From: Acuticoccus sp963704595
GTDB lineage: Bacteria; Pseudomonadota; Alphaproteobacteria; Rhizobiales; Amorphaceae
Reading direction: 5' to 3'
DNA: 64,000 nt
NCBI GenBank assembly: GCA_963704595.1
Contig: OY969922.1
Location: 682,001-746,000, forward strand
The notes under the pieces are model-generated. The model was not told the DNA's origin. It searched no databases and saw only the letters and a list, made by a program, of their open reading frames with translations. Numbering within the stretch: position 1 is the first letter of the stretch; each line of letters starts with the position of its first letter. Positions 1 through 9,363 of this stretch are shown here, piece by piece. The position numbers were made by a program, and so were the translations under genes.

Positions 1-1322
1 CCGATGCCGTCGTCGAGCGCCATGTCGTTGCCGACGGCGGCGACGCGGGTGAGCGCGTCCGGCCCGTTGCCGATCAGCATCGCGCCCCGGACGGGCTCGG
101 CGATCTTGCCATCGCGCAGGCGGTAGCCCTCGGTGCAGGAGAACACGAACTTTCCGGAGGTGATGTCCACCTGCCCGCCGCCGAAGGAGACCATGTAGAG
201 GCCGTCCTTGACGCCTTCGCGGATCTCGCCGGGGTCGGTGTTGCCGGCGCGCATGACGGTGTTGGTCATCCGCGGCATGACGGTGTGGGCGTAGGACTGG
301 CGGCGGCCGTTGCCGGTGGGGAGCATCCCCATCAGCCGCGCATTCTGCCGGTCCTGCATGTAGCCGACCAGGCGGCCGTCCTCGATCAGCACGGTCTCGT
401 GGCTGGGGGTGCCCTCGTCGTCCAGCGAGAGGGAGCCGCGGCGGTCGGAGATGGTGCCGTCGTCGACCACCGTGACGCCGGGGGCGGCGACGCGCTCGCC
501 CATCAGCCCGGCGAAGGCGCTGGTCTTGCGGCGGTTGAAGTCGCCTTCCAGGCCGTGGCCGATGGCTTCGTGGAGGAGGATGCCGGGCCAGCCGGGGCCG
601 AGCACCACGTCGAACGTGCCGGCGGGGGCGGGGACGGCCTCGAGGTTGACGAGCGCGCGGCGGAGGGCCTCGTCGACAGCGCCGCGCCACGAATTCTCGG
701 CGATGAAGCGCTCGTAGGGCTCGCGCCCGCCCATGCCGTAGTTGCCGGTCTCCTGCCGCCCCTCGTGGGCGACCATGATGGTGACGGAGAAGCGCACCAG
801 CGGCCGCACGTCGCCGAGCCGCTGCCCGTCCGCGCGCAGGATGTTCACGATCTGGCGTTCGGCGGCGAGGCTGGCGGAGACCTGCGCGACGCGCGGATCC
901 TTCGCGCGGGCGTAGGCGTCGATTTCGGCGAGCAGCGCCGCCTTGTCGCCGAAGCCGGGCTCGGAAACGGGGTCGAAGTCGCGGTAGAGGGCGCGGTTGG
1001 TGCCGGGGGGCGCGACGTCGACGTGGCCTTCGCGACCACGGCCGGCCATCGCGACGGTCTGTGCCGCGCGGCCGAGGGCGCCTTCGGAAATGTCGGAGGA
1101 GTGGGCGACGGCGACGGTCTCGCCGGCGACGGCGCGCAGGCCGAAGCCTTCGGAGACGTCGAACGCGGCGGACTTCATCTTGCCGTCGTCGAACACCAGG
1201 CTTTCGGTGGTGCGGTGCTCGACGAAGAGTTCGCCGTCGTCGGAGCCGTCAAGCGCCTCGGCCACCCGGCGGGTGGCGGCGCCGGCATCGAGCCCGTAGC
1301 GGGCGAGAAGGTCTTCGGCCAT
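1..1322 (-). CDS. tldD: TldD metalloprotease (3' end beyond the left edge)
   Basis: This is the TldD half of the TldD/TldE zinc metalloprotease, a cytoplasmic complex known to process small peptides and unfolded antitoxins. The reverse strand starts MAEDLLARYGLDAG and stays open for 440 codons to the window edge, so roughly the last 30 residues of a normal ~470-residue protein are missing. The signature HEAIGHGLEGD, which carries the HExxxH zinc motif, lies near residue 247, and the conserved SLDDEGTPSHETVLIEDG segment follows. The start at 1322 matches the usual family N-terminus. It lies just downstream of the IalB-like gene on the same strand. Identity is certain; the local peptide substrate is unknown. 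Confidence 0.95.
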   Translation of the reverse strand, partial: MAEDLLARYGLDAGAATRRVAEALDGSDDGELFVEHRTTESLVFDDGKMKSAAFDVSEGFGLRAVAGETVAVAHSSDISEGALGRAAQTVAMAGRGREGHVDVAPPGTNRALYRDFDPVSEPGFGDKAALLAEIDAYARAKDPRVAQVSASLAAERQIVNILRADGQRLGDVRPLVRFSVTIMVAHEGRQETGNYGMGGREPYERFIAENSWRGAVDEALRRALVNLEAVPAPAGTFDVVLGPGWPGILLHEAIGHGLEGDFNRRKTSAFAGLMGERVAAPGVTVVDDGTISDRRGSLSLDDEGTPSHETVLIEDGRLVGYMQDRQNARLMGMLPTGNGRRQSYAHTVMPRMTNTVMRAGNTDPGEIREGVKDGLYMVSFGGGQVDITSGKFVFSCTEGYRLRDGKIAEPVRGAMLIGNGPDALTRVAAVGNDMALDDGI

Positions 1323-1375
1323 CGGTGGCTCCTTCGCGTGGGTGGTGGGCGAGCCCGGTTATCGCAGGCGCCGGT

Positions 1376-2444
1376 TCAGCGCTGGCGCGGGCCCCTCGGG
1401 CCGTTCGGCGTCCGCGGTCCGTCGGGTCCGCGCGGCGCGGTGGGTGCGCGCGGCGCATTGCCCTCGGTCCGCGCGGGCGCGCTCGAAGGCAATTGGCGCT
1501 GCCGGCGCCCGCCTGCAAGGCGGTCGCGCTTCGCCGAGGGCGCGGGAGCGGCGCCGCCTTCCAGCACGGCCATCTCGTCTTCTTCCTCGTAGGGCTCCTC
1601 GAACGTCTCCTCTTCGGCAACGGTTTCGGCCTGGGCGTTCCGCATCCGGCGGCGCCGGCGCCTGCCGCGCGTGAGAATGATGAAGAGGACGATGATGATC
1701 GCGAGCACGAGGAACGCAGCTGCCGCGACATAGGGCAGCAGCGGGTCCTCGAGCAGGCGGTCGAGTTCGGTCCGGTCGTCGCCGGTGTCGATGAACTGGG
1801 CGGGCGCGCGGGCGGGATCGGCCTGCGCTGTCTCGACCGTGGTTTCCACCGGCTGCGGCGGTGCGGCCGGCGGCTCGTCGGCGGAGGCGGAGGCCGGCGG
1901 GGGCGGGTTGTCCAGCGCCGCGAACCCATCGGTGAAGCCATTGAGGGAGATCGGGATTCCGATCCCTTCCTCGGGGGTCTGGAAGATCACGAACGTCGCG
2001 GTCTTGCCGGCGCCGAACCGCTCCAGAAGGCCGTCGTCGAGCTCGACCTCGGCGATGCAGCCCTCGGGCAGGCAGCGCACGAAGCCCGCGAGGCCGACCT
2101 CGTTCTCGTCGATCGAGAGGCCGAGGCCGGAGGGGAGGAGGACGCCGAGCGGGGCGAGGACGCGAAGGATGCGGGCCTGACGGTCCGCGGTACGCAGGAA
2201 GATGACGGTGAGGCCGACATTGGCGCGGTCCTGCGCCTCGACGTTCTGGACGAGGGCGCACTGCTCGGACGGCGAGCCGACAGGCTGTTCGCAGCGGATC
2301 TGCCAGTCGCCATGCCGGTCGACGATGCGACCCTGTGCGGACGCTGTGCGTGGCGCCCCCGACGAGCGCGAGCGCGAAGGCCACGCCCAACGTGAGGGCG
2401 GCGAGCGCCACGGAAAATGTCCTCACAACCATGTGCGGCACCAT
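1376..2444 (-). CDS. IalB-family (invasion-associated locus B) secreted or membrane protein, one apparent frameshift
   Basis: The N-terminus (MVPHMVVRTF then a hydrophobic run to about residue 30) is a signal peptide. The mature part has the IalB pattern: HGDWQIRCE, a second cysteine at SEQCALVQ, and a CLPEGC cysteine pair. The two parts lie in different frames; deleting one C from the C5 run at 2356-2360 joins them and gives a plausible ASA cleavage site, so a +1 sequence error is likely (355 aa after correction). Unusually for the family, a second membrane segment (around LLPYVAAAAFLVLAIIIVLF) follows, then an arginine cluster and a Pro/Arg-rich cytoplasmic tail. Start 2444 is chosen for the GGAG seven bases upstream. 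IalB was first described in Bartonella; many free-living relatives have it with no known role. Confidence 0.75.
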
Positions 2445-2480
2445 TGTCATACTCCGAACCGGACTGCGCGACCCACTAAC

Positions 2481-2499
2481 ACAGCTTGGCACAAGCTGT
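2481..2499. promoter_or_regulatory. Perfect 8+3+8 inverted repeat between divergent ialB-like and coxB genes
   Basis: ACAGCTTG, spacer GCA, then CAAGCTGT: an uninterrupted dyad centred in the 278-bp region between two divergently transcribed genes. Its size and placement fit a dimeric regulator's operator. No regulator is encoded next to it, so its binding protein is unknown. Confidence 0.45.
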
Positions 2500-2722
2500 A
2501 GAACCGAATTGGAAGAAGGTGCATGAGGGTGTTGGACGCGACATGAATTGGGGCTAAAGGCGGGGTGTGGCGACCGTGGCAAACGGGTGCTGCGTCAGAT
2601 TGCTTGGCTACCGCGCGGGTTCGCCCGTGGACGTTCTGTGGCGGTTTGGCTACCTTCAGAACAGTTCGATGTTGGTACAAGGGTCCGGCTTCGATCAACG
2701 CTTGGGGATGATTGTGATTTCG

Positions 2723-3640
2723 ATGACGATGCGCACCGTAACGTGCCTGGGGCTGGCTTGCGCGCTTCTGGCGCTGTTTACCGTGGCACCTGCCTACGCG
2801 CAGGCGCTTGGGCAGCCGACGCCGTGGGGCGTCAACATGCAGCCGGCGGCGAGCCCGATCATGGGCCAGATCGTGTGGTTCGAGCGTTACACACTGATCA
2901 TCATCACGGCGATCACCCTTTTCGTCCTGGCGCTCATCGCCGTCGTGATCTTCCGCTTCCGTGCAGCGAAGAATCCGGTGCCGAGCCGCACCACCCACAA
3001 CACCATGATCGAAGTGGTCTGGACCATCGTGCCGGTGCTGATCCTGGTCGCGATCGCGTTCCCGTCCTTCCGCCTCCTCTACAATCAGACGACGATCCCC
3101 GAGCCGGGCATGACCGTCAAGATCATCGGCGCCCAGTGGTACTGGAACTACGAGTACCAGGACGAGGATCTGGCCGATATCGGCACCATCGTCTCCTACC
3201 TGCTCGACGAAGAGGCGACCGCCGAGCGCCAGGAGAAGTACGGCCTCACCAACCTCGAGACGCCGCGCCTCCTCACGGTCGACTATCCGCTCGTGGTCCC
3301 CGAGAAGGTCAACGTGCAGATCCTGACCACCGCGACCGACGTGAACCACGCCGTGGCCTTCCCTGCGCTGGGCGTGAAGGCCGACTCGGTCGTCGGCCGG
3401 ATCAACGAGAGCTGGTTCAACGCCACCGCCCCCGGCGTCTACCGCGGGCAGTGCTCGCAGCTTTGCGGCAACCTTCACGCCTTCATGCCGCTCGAGGTTC
3501 ACGTGCTGGCGCAGGACCGCTTCGACCAGTGGGCGGCGCTCGCGAAGGAAAACCTCGATACGGCGAACGATCAGCTGCTGAAGTGGCAGGCTGAAGACGC
3601 CCGCGGCGGCACGCCCGTCGCCGCCGCGGCCCTGAACTGA
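2723..3640 (+). CDS. coxB: Cytochrome c oxidase subunit II (CuA subunit)
   Basis: Subunit II of the aa3-type cytochrome c oxidase accepts electrons from cytochrome c at its binuclear CuA centre on the periplasmic side. After a signal peptide ending near AYAQ there are two membrane segments (about residues 47-75 and 92-112), then a cupredoxin domain. The CuA ligands are visible: the histidine in DVNHAVAF and the cluster CSQLCGNLHAFM (two Cys, His, Met). KIIGAQWYWNYEY is the aromatic electron-entry region. The start is uncertain between in-frame ATGs at 2708, 2723 and 2729; all leave the signal peptide intact. It is first in the cox operon, 84 bp before coxA. Confidence 0.96.
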   Translation: MTMRTVTCLGLACALLALFTVAPAYAQALGQPTPWGVNMQPAASPIMGQIVWFERYTLIIITAITLFVLALIAVVIFRFRAAKNPVPSRTTHNTMIEVVWTIVPVLILVAIAFPSFRLLYNQTTIPEPGMTVKIIGAQWYWNYEYQDEDLADIGTIVSYLLDEEATAERQEKYGLTNLETPRLLTVDYPLVVPEKVNVQILTTATDVNHAVAFPALGVKADSVVGRINESWFNATAPGVYRGQCSQLCGNLHAFMPLEVHVLAQDRFDQWAALAKENLDTANDQLLKWQAEDARGGTPVAAAALN

Positions 3641-3724
3641 GCCGCAATGACTGGCCGCACCCGCGGCAATTGAGTGAATACGGCGGCCCTGACCGGCCGC
3701 AACAGACGTAACGGAGAGGGTTGA

Positions 3725-5320
3725 ATGGGTTACGCGGCAGCAGATCATGCCCACGACCACCCCACGGGGTGGAAACGGTGGCTGTTCTCTACAAACCACA
3801 AAGATATCGGGACGATGTATCTCATCTTCGCGATCTTTGCCGGGTTCGTCGGGGGTGGGCTATCCTTCGCGATGCGGCTGGAGCTTCAGGAGCCCGGCCT
3901 CCAGATCTTCGCCAACCCGCACGTCTACAACGTGTTCACGACGAGCCACGGGCTGATCATGATCTTCTTCATGGTGATGCCTGCGATGATCGGCGGGTTC
4001 GGCAACTGGTTCGTGCCGCTGATGATCGGCGCGCCGGACATGGCCTTCCCGCGGATGAACAACATCTCGTTCTGGCTCCTGCCGGCATCGTTCCTTCTGC
4101 TGGTCGGCTCGCTGTTCATGCCAAGCGCACCCGGCGCCGAGGGCTTTGGCGGCGGCTGGGACATCATGCCGCCGATGTCCACCGCGGGCAGCCCCGGACC
4201 GGCAATGGACTTCGCGATCCTCTCGCTCCACATCGCCGGCGCGTCGTCGATCCTGGGCGCGATCAACTTCATCACCACCATCCTCAACATGCGCGCGCCG
4301 GGGATGACCATCCACAAGATGCCGCTGTTCGTGTGGTCGGTGCTGGTGACGGCGTTCCTGCTCCTCCTGTCGCTCCCGGTCCTCGCCGGTGCGATCACGA
4401 TGCTCCTGACCGACCGCAACTTCGGCACCACATTCTTCGCGCCTGCGGGCGGCGGTGACCCGATCCTGTTCGCCCACCTGTTCTGGTTCTTCGGGCACCC
4501 CGAGGTTTACATCCTGATCCTGCCGGGCTTCGGCATCATCAGCCACATCATCTCGACCTTCTCGAAGAAGCCGGTGTTCGGCTATCTCGGCATGGCCTAC
4601 GCCATGGTCGGCATCGGCGTCGTCGGCTTCGTCGTGTGGGCGCACCACATGTACACGATCGGCCTTTCGGCGGACACGCAGGCCTACTTCACCTTCGCGA
4701 CGCTGGTGATCGCGGTGCCGACAGGCATCAAGATCTTCTCGTGGATCGCGACGATGTGGGGCGGTTCGATCGAGTTCAAGACGCCGATGGTGTGGGCGAT
4801 CGGCTTCATCGCCCTCTTCACCCTCGGCGGCGTGACGGGCATCCAGCTCGCCAACGCCGGCCTCGACCGCGCCTTCCACGACACCTACTACGTGGTCGCG
4901 CACTTCCACTACGTGCTGTCGATGGGCGCCGTGTTCGCCATCTTCGCGGGCTGGTACTACTGGTTCCCGAAGATGTTCGGCATGATGTACTCCGACGCGC
5001 TGGGCAAGCTGCACTTCTGGGTGATGTTCATCGGCGTGAACCTCATCTTCTTCCCGCAGCACTTCCTGGGCCTGCAGGGCATGCCCCGCCGCTACGCCGA
5101 CTATCCGGACCAGTTCGCCGGCTGGAACATGGTCTCGTCGGCCGGCGCCTACGTGACGTTCATCGGCATGCTGGTGTTCATCTGGGTGATGGTCGACGCG
5201 CTGGTGAAGCACCGCAAGGCCGCCGACAACCCGTGGGGCGCCGGCGCCACCACGCTCGAGTGGCAGCTCTCCTCGCCGCCGCCGTACCACCAGTTCGAGA
5301 CCCTGCCGCAGGTCCGCTAA
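3725..5320 (+). CDS. coxA: Cytochrome c oxidase subunit I
   Basis: Subunit I is the catalytic, twelve-helix core of the aa3 oxidase. It holds heme a and the heme a3-CuB site where oxygen is reduced and protons are pumped. The 531-residue length is normal. Diagnostic segments are present: the KDIGTMYLIF start region, FGHPEVYILILPGFG (CuB His and the cross-linked Tyr), WAHHMYTIGL (two CuB histidines) and HDTYYVVAHFHYV (heme ligands). The start at 3725 follows a strong purine-rich site, GGAGAGGG at 3712-3719. Downstream there is a 378-bp gap before ctaB, with a hairpin just after the stop. Confidence 0.98.
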   Translation: MGYAAADHAHDHPTGWKRWLFSTNHKDIGTMYLIFAIFAGFVGGGLSFAMRLELQEPGLQIFANPHVYNVFTTSHGLIMIFFMVMPAMIGGFGNWFVPLMIGAPDMAFPRMNNISFWLLPASFLLLVGSLFMPSAPGAEGFGGGWDIMPPMSTAGSPGPAMDFAILSLHIAGASSILGAINFITTILNMRAPGMTIHKMPLFVWSVLVTAFLLLLSLPVLAGAITMLLTDRNFGTTFFAPAGGGDPILFAHLFWFFGHPEVYILILPGFGIISHIISTFSKKPVFGYLGMAYAMVGIGVVGFVVWAHHMYTIGLSADTQAYFTFATLVIAVPTGIKIFSWIATMWGGSIEFKTPMVWAIGFIALFTLGGVTGIQLANAGLDRAFHDTYYVVAHFHYVLSMGAVFAIFAGWYYWFPKMFGMMYSDALGKLHFWVMFIGVNLIFFPQHFLGLQGMPRRYADYPDQFAGWNMVSSAGAYVTFIGMLVFIWVMVDALVKHRKAADNPWGAGATTLEWQLSSPPPYHQFETLPQVR

Positions 5321-5698
5321 GGGCTCCAACGCAAAGCGCGCCGACCGTTCCGCGGCCGGCGCGCCTGCATTGAACCGTTCCGGCGGTTGCAGTGTTCAAA
5401 CGACCGACTCGGCACTACGCAAATGCGCAGGCCAAACGCCGGAGGCGAACAGCCCAAGGCACGCCGTCGCGGCAGTTTTGCGACTTCGCCGCTACGCCAG
5501 GCGGGCGGCTCCGCCTCGGACCGCGCACCGGCTCTGCTCAGGGCCGAACGCGCACGGCACGGCCGGGGTGATCGCACCCGGCATTCGCCCGGGACAGCGT
5601 CCCCGGCACAGGCCCGACGCGGCGTATGACGCCGCCGGCCAGGAATTTTGAAACGGGATGGGCCATCTCGCGGCGCCGTCCACGACGAAGAGTGAAAC
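5321..5698. other. Intergenic region between coxA and ctaB
   Basis: No convincing gene is seen. The only structure is a GC-rich hairpin at 5336-5364 (arms GCGCGCCG and CGGCGCGC) directly after coxA. It lacks a T tract, so it may act as an mRNA 3'-end stabiliser or a weak terminator that sets oxidase subunit versus assembly-factor expression. The short open frames here lack a ribosome site and any family resemblance. Confidence 0.4.
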
Positions 5699-6610
5699 AT
5701 GACCGACACTGCCGCCGTCTACGAAGGCGCCGATCCCATCCCCGGCGACTTCTACGATCTGTTGAAGCCGCGGGTGATGTCGCTCGTCGTCTTCACGGCG
5801 CTGGCAGGCGCGCTCCTCGCGCCCGGCAACCTGCATCCGCTCCTCATCGCGCTCTCCGTCTTCGCAATCGCTGTCGGGGCAGGGGCTTCCGGCGCGCTCA
5901 ACATGGTGTTCGACGCCGACATCGACGCCATCATGACGCGCACGCGCACCCGGCCGCTGCCGGGGGGGCGAGTCTCGCGCGAAGCCGCGCTGTCTTTCGG
6001 CATCGTCCTGTCGGCAGGCTCGGTCATGGTGCTGGCGTTCGCGTCGAACTACGTTGCCGCCTCGCTTCTCGCCTTCACGATTTTCTTCTATGTCGTCATC
6101 TACACGCTGGTGCTGAAGCGCCGCACGCCGCAGAACATCGTCATCGGCGGCGCGGCCGGCGCGCTGCCCCCCGTGGTCGGCTGGGCCGCCGTCACCGGCG
6201 ACGTGACGCTCGTCCCGCTGGTGATGTTCGGCATCATCTTCCTCTGGACGCCCGCTCACTTCTGGGCCCTCGCGATCCTCAAGCGCGACGACTACGCGGC
6301 AGCGGGCATCCCGATGCTCCCCTGCGTGGCCAGCCCGCAGTCCACCCGCCGCCAGATCCTCCTCTACGCGGTGCTGACGGCTCTCTCAGGCCCCTCGCTC
6401 ACGCTGATCGGCGCGGCGAGCTGGGGCTATGCCGTGATCGCTGCGGCGCTCGGCGTCTGGTTCGTGGCCCGCGCGGTCGCGCTTCTCGGCGCAACCGAGG
6501 AGACCGAGCGGCGCCATGCCGGGCGGCTCTTCGGCGTTTCGATCATCTACCTCTTCGCGCTGTTCGGCGCTCTGATGGCCGACCACGTCATCGGCATGGT
6601 GCTGGCATGA
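5699..6610 (+). CDS. ctaB: Protoheme IX farnesyltransferase (heme O synthase)
   Basis: CtaB is an integral-membrane UbiA-family prenyltransferase that adds a farnesyl chain to heme b to give heme O, the precursor of heme A for the oxidase. The product is 303 residues, hydrophobic throughout, with about eight to nine membrane spans. The family's aspartate-rich motif appears as NMVFDADIDAIMTRT (about residues 66-80), preceded by DLLKPRVMSLVVFTAL. TPAHFWALAI and KRDDYAAAGIPMLP are further heme O synthase segments. The stop overlaps the next start as ATGA at 6607-6610, so the two are translationally coupled. Confidence 0.97.
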   Translation: MTDTAAVYEGADPIPGDFYDLLKPRVMSLVVFTALAGALLAPGNLHPLLIALSVFAIAVGAGASGALNMVFDADIDAIMTRTRTRPLPGGRVSREAALSFGIVLSAGSVMVLAFASNYVAASLLAFTIFFYVVIYTLVLKRRTPQNIVIGGAAGALPPVVGWAAVTGDVTLVPLVMFGIIFLWTPAHFWALAILKRDDYAAAGIPMLPCVASPQSTRRQILLYAVLTALSGPSLTLIGAASWGYAVIAAALGVWFVARAVALLGATEETERRHAGRLFGVSIIYLFALFGALMADHVIGMVLA

Positions 6611-6789
6611 GCGGCGAGCACGACGTCGCGGTCCCGACCCCGGTCGCCCCGCAGGACGTGCCGGCCGAGAAGGAGCGCCTGCGCCGCCGCAGGAGCCGCT
6701 CCATCGCGCTCGCCGTCATCCTCGTCGCTATGGTGATCCTCTTCTACGTCATCACCATCCTCAAACTGTCCGCGGGGACCTTGCTCTGA
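6607..6789 (+). CDS. Small single-pass membrane protein (CoxF/CtaF-like)
   Basis: This 60-residue protein has a charged N-terminal half (RLRRRRSRSIA) followed by one membrane span (IALAVILVAMVILFYVITIL). Small proteins of this form sit between ctaB and ctaG in many Hyphomicrobiales cox operons and are annotated CoxF or hypothetical; their role in oxidase assembly is presumed from position. The start overlaps the ctaB stop (ATGA), and its TGA shares one base with the ctaG start (TGATG), so all three are likely translated together. Existence is well supported; function is not established. Confidence 0.8.
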   Translation: MSGEHDVAVPTPVAPQDVPAEKERLRRRRSRSIALAVILVAMVILFYVITILKLSAGTLL

Positions 6790-7367
6790 TGGCTGAGAAC
6801 AAGGCAGGCAAGAAACCGAGGCACGGCATGGTCGCACTGTCGTGCGTCCTCTTCGTCACGCTGATGGTTGGTGCGGCGTATGCGGCGGTTCCGCTCTACG
6901 CCCTCTTCTGCCAGGTGACCGGCTTCGGCGGCACGCCCTCCATCGGAACGGTCGAGGCGCTGCCTGGCCTGAAGCCCGGCGAGCGCGAACTCACGATCCG
7001 CTTCGACGCCAACATGGACCCCAGCCTGCCGTGGACGTTCCAGCCGATGCAGCGCTCGATGAAGGTGCGCGTCGGCGAAGTCGCGCAGGCGATGTACGTG
7101 ATCGAGAACAAGTCGAACAAGGATACGGTCGGCCGCGCGGTCTACAACATCACGCCCTACCAGGGGGGCGGCTACTTCACCAAGGTGCAGTGCTTCTGCT
7201 TCGATCTGCAGCCGCTGAAGGCAAAGGAACGGCTCGAGATCCCGGTGGTGTTCTACGTCGACCCGGCCTATGCGGAAGACCCGGATGCGGACGGCGTGAA
7301 CATCCTCACGCTGTCCTACACCTTCTTCGCGCAGACGCCGGAAGCCAAGGCGCAGCCGGCGGGTTGA
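6789..7367 (+). CDS. ctaG: Cytochrome c oxidase assembly protein CtaG (Cox11)
   Basis: Cox11/CtaG is a membrane-anchored periplasmic copper chaperone that delivers copper to the CuB site of subunit I. The protein is 192 residues: a short cytoplasmic N-terminus, one membrane span (about residues 15-37, through YAAVPLYALFCQVTGFGGT), then the beta-sandwich domain. The copper-binding motif is intact as KVQCFCFDLQPL (CFCF) near residue 137. The N-terminal FCQVTG cysteine is also conserved. The ATG at 6789 overlaps the preceding stop by one base. Downstream is a 294-bp gap before coxC in which I see no gene. Confidence 0.96.
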   Translation: MAENKAGKKPRHGMVALSCVLFVTLMVGAAYAAVPLYALFCQVTGFGGTPSIGTVEALPGLKPGERELTIRFDANMDPSLPWTFQPMQRSMKVRVGEVAQAMYVIENKSNKDTVGRAVYNITPYQGGGYFTKVQCFCFDLQPLKAKERLEIPVVFYVDPAYAEDPDADGVNILTLSYTFFAQTPEAKAQPAG

Positions 7368-7661
7368 TTTTAAGGCGCGGCGCCGCAAACGGCTGTCGAC
7401 GCTCGCAAGATTGCGTGGCAAAAGCGCATCTCGGCCGGACGAACGGGTGGGTTTCCACGCGCCGGTCAAGGCCTGCGCAAGGGCGGCACTTCCACCGCCC
7501 GCGTGCTGTGCGGTAGGTTCACGCCGCGCGCGGCGTGGCTTGAAGGCCGCGGGGTCCGCGGTGATGTGGTGCCGCGGTCTCGCGGCGCCGAGGCAAAAGG
7601 CTGCGCGGCTTGCGCGGCGCATGAGGATCAGGCCGTCCGCGGCCGGTTGAGGGGAACGACA

Positions 7662-8532
7662 ATGGCGAGCGGTTCGAAGCCGAATCACGACTATCACATC
7701 CTGGACCCGAGCCCGTGGCCCCTGGTGGGCTCCGTCGGCGCGCTGGTGATGGCCGTCGGCGCCGTCGCGCTGATGCGCTGGAACAAGGGCGACGTGCTGA
7801 TGGTCGCCGGCACGGACATCGGCGGCTGGGGCATCTTCGCGATCGGCTTCGCGATCGTTCTCGGCACCATGGCGGCCTGGTGGGCCGACACGGTCAAGGA
7901 ATTGCTCCACGGCGACCATACCCCCGTCGTCAAGCTGCACCTGCGCTACGGCATGATCCTGTTCATCGCCTCGGAGGTGATGTTCTTCGTCGCGTGGTTC
8001 TGGGCCTATTTCGACGTTGCGCTGTTCCCCAACGAGCTGAACTTCCCGCTCCGCGTGGAGGAGACCGGCGGCGTCTGGCCGCCCGCATCGATCGAGACGT
8101 TCGACCCCTGGCACCTGCCGCTGTTCAACACGATGATCCTGCTCCTCTCCGGCACCACGGTGACGTGGGCGCACCACGCGCTGCTGGAGAACGACAAGGA
8201 GGGCCTGCGGCTCGGCCTCATCTGCACCGTGGCGCTGGGTGCCCTGTTCTCGGTCGTCCAGGTCTACGAATACACCCACGCCGCCTTCGCGTTCGACGGC
8301 AACGTCTACGGCGCGACCTTCTTCATGGCGACGGGCTTCCACGGCTTCCACGTTCTGGTCGGCACCATCTTCCTCGCCGTCTGCCTCGGCGCGGGCGATG
8401 AAGGGGCACTTCACGCCGGAGCGGCACTTCGGCTTCGAGGCCGCCGCCTGGTACTGGCACTTCGTCGACGTGGTGTGGCTGTTCCTGTTCCTCGCCATCT
8501 ACGTCTGGGGCGCGGGCGCCACCGCTCACTGA
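7662..8532 (+). CDS. coxC: Cytochrome c oxidase subunit III, one apparent frameshift
   Basis: Subunit III is the seven-helix accessory subunit that stabilises the oxidase core. MASGSKPNHDYHILDPSPWP is the typical start, preceded by GGGGAA. Family features include the SEVMFFVAWFWAYF helix and HGFHVLVGTIF. The reading frame changes near 8391: with one extra G removed the protein continues MKGHFTPERHFGFEAAAWYW and HFVDVVWLFLF to the stop at 8532, giving a normal 289 residues. Since an essential core segment is restored exactly, a +1 sequence error is more likely than a pseudogene. It lies 49 bp before surf1. Confidence 0.9.
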
Positions 8533-8581
8533 CGACAGCGGCGGCCGTCCCACGGGCGGCCCCGCCATCGGATCGGATCGT

Positions 8582-9350
8582 TTGACGAACACGACAAAAT
8601 CCCGGGGCGCGCTGATCATCTTCGCGCTCCTCACCCTCGCCGCCTTCGTGGTCCTCATCGGCCTCGGCGCGTGGCAGCTCCAGCGCCTTGCCTGGAAAGA
8701 GGCGCTGATCGCAGCGGCAACCGAGCGGCCCGAGCTGGCCCCCGTTCCCGCCCCCGGCCCCGACGCGTGGCCGAACTTCTCATTCGACGACTGGAATTAT
8801 CGCCGCGTCAGCCTCACGGGCACGTTCGGCCCCGGCGAAGCGTACGCGTGGACGAACCTGTCCGAGCCGCAGGGCGGGCTCCAGCGGGGCACCGGCTACT
8901 TCGTGGTCGCGCCGTTCACGACCAGCGACGGGTGGACCGTCTTCGTCAACCGCGGCTTCGTGCCGGACGCCATGCGCGACCCGGACACGCGGCCGGGGTC
9001 GGCGGCCCGCCGGCGGCGTCGTGACCGTCGAGGGTCTCGTCCGGCAGGATGATCCCCCCAACTTCGTGACGCCTGCGCCGGACCTTGCGGAGAAGGTCTG
9101 GTTCTCGCGCGACATCGCGAGCCTGACCGCGGCGTTCGATGCCGATCCGGCGCGCACCGCTCCCTATTCGGTCGACCTCGTCGCCGCGGAAACGCCGCCA
9201 GGCGGCCTGCCGCAGGCGGGCGAAAGCCAGATCGTCTTCGCCAACAGCCATCTGCAATACGCGCTCACATGGTTCGGGCTGGCTGCGGCGCTAGCAGGCG
9301 TGCTGGTCGCCGGGCTCTGGCGCCGGTGGCGCGCCCCTCCCTCGGCGTGA
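8582..9350 (+). CDS. SURF1-family oxidase assembly protein, one apparent frameshift
   Basis: SURF1 (Shy1) is a membrane protein with two transmembrane segments flanking a periplasmic domain; it helps insert heme a into subunit I. The N-terminal helix (ALIIFALLTLAAFVVLIGLGAWQLQRL) carries the conserved GxWQxxR-type pattern. NYRRVSLTGTF and VFVNRGFVP are family segments, and the C-terminal helix is YALTWFGLAAALAGVLVAGLW. The frame shifts near 9001; removing one G yields a continuous 255-residue protein. The start codon is TTG. It is the last gene of the cox operon and converges with ribF, 13 bp away. Confidence 0.88.
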
Positions 9351-9363
9351 GGACAAGCCCCGC

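Noticed and set aside
285..1592. A 435-codon plus-strand frame over tldD.
   Set aside because: The opposite strand encodes a full TldD with the HExxxH motif; this frame has no domain and is compositional.
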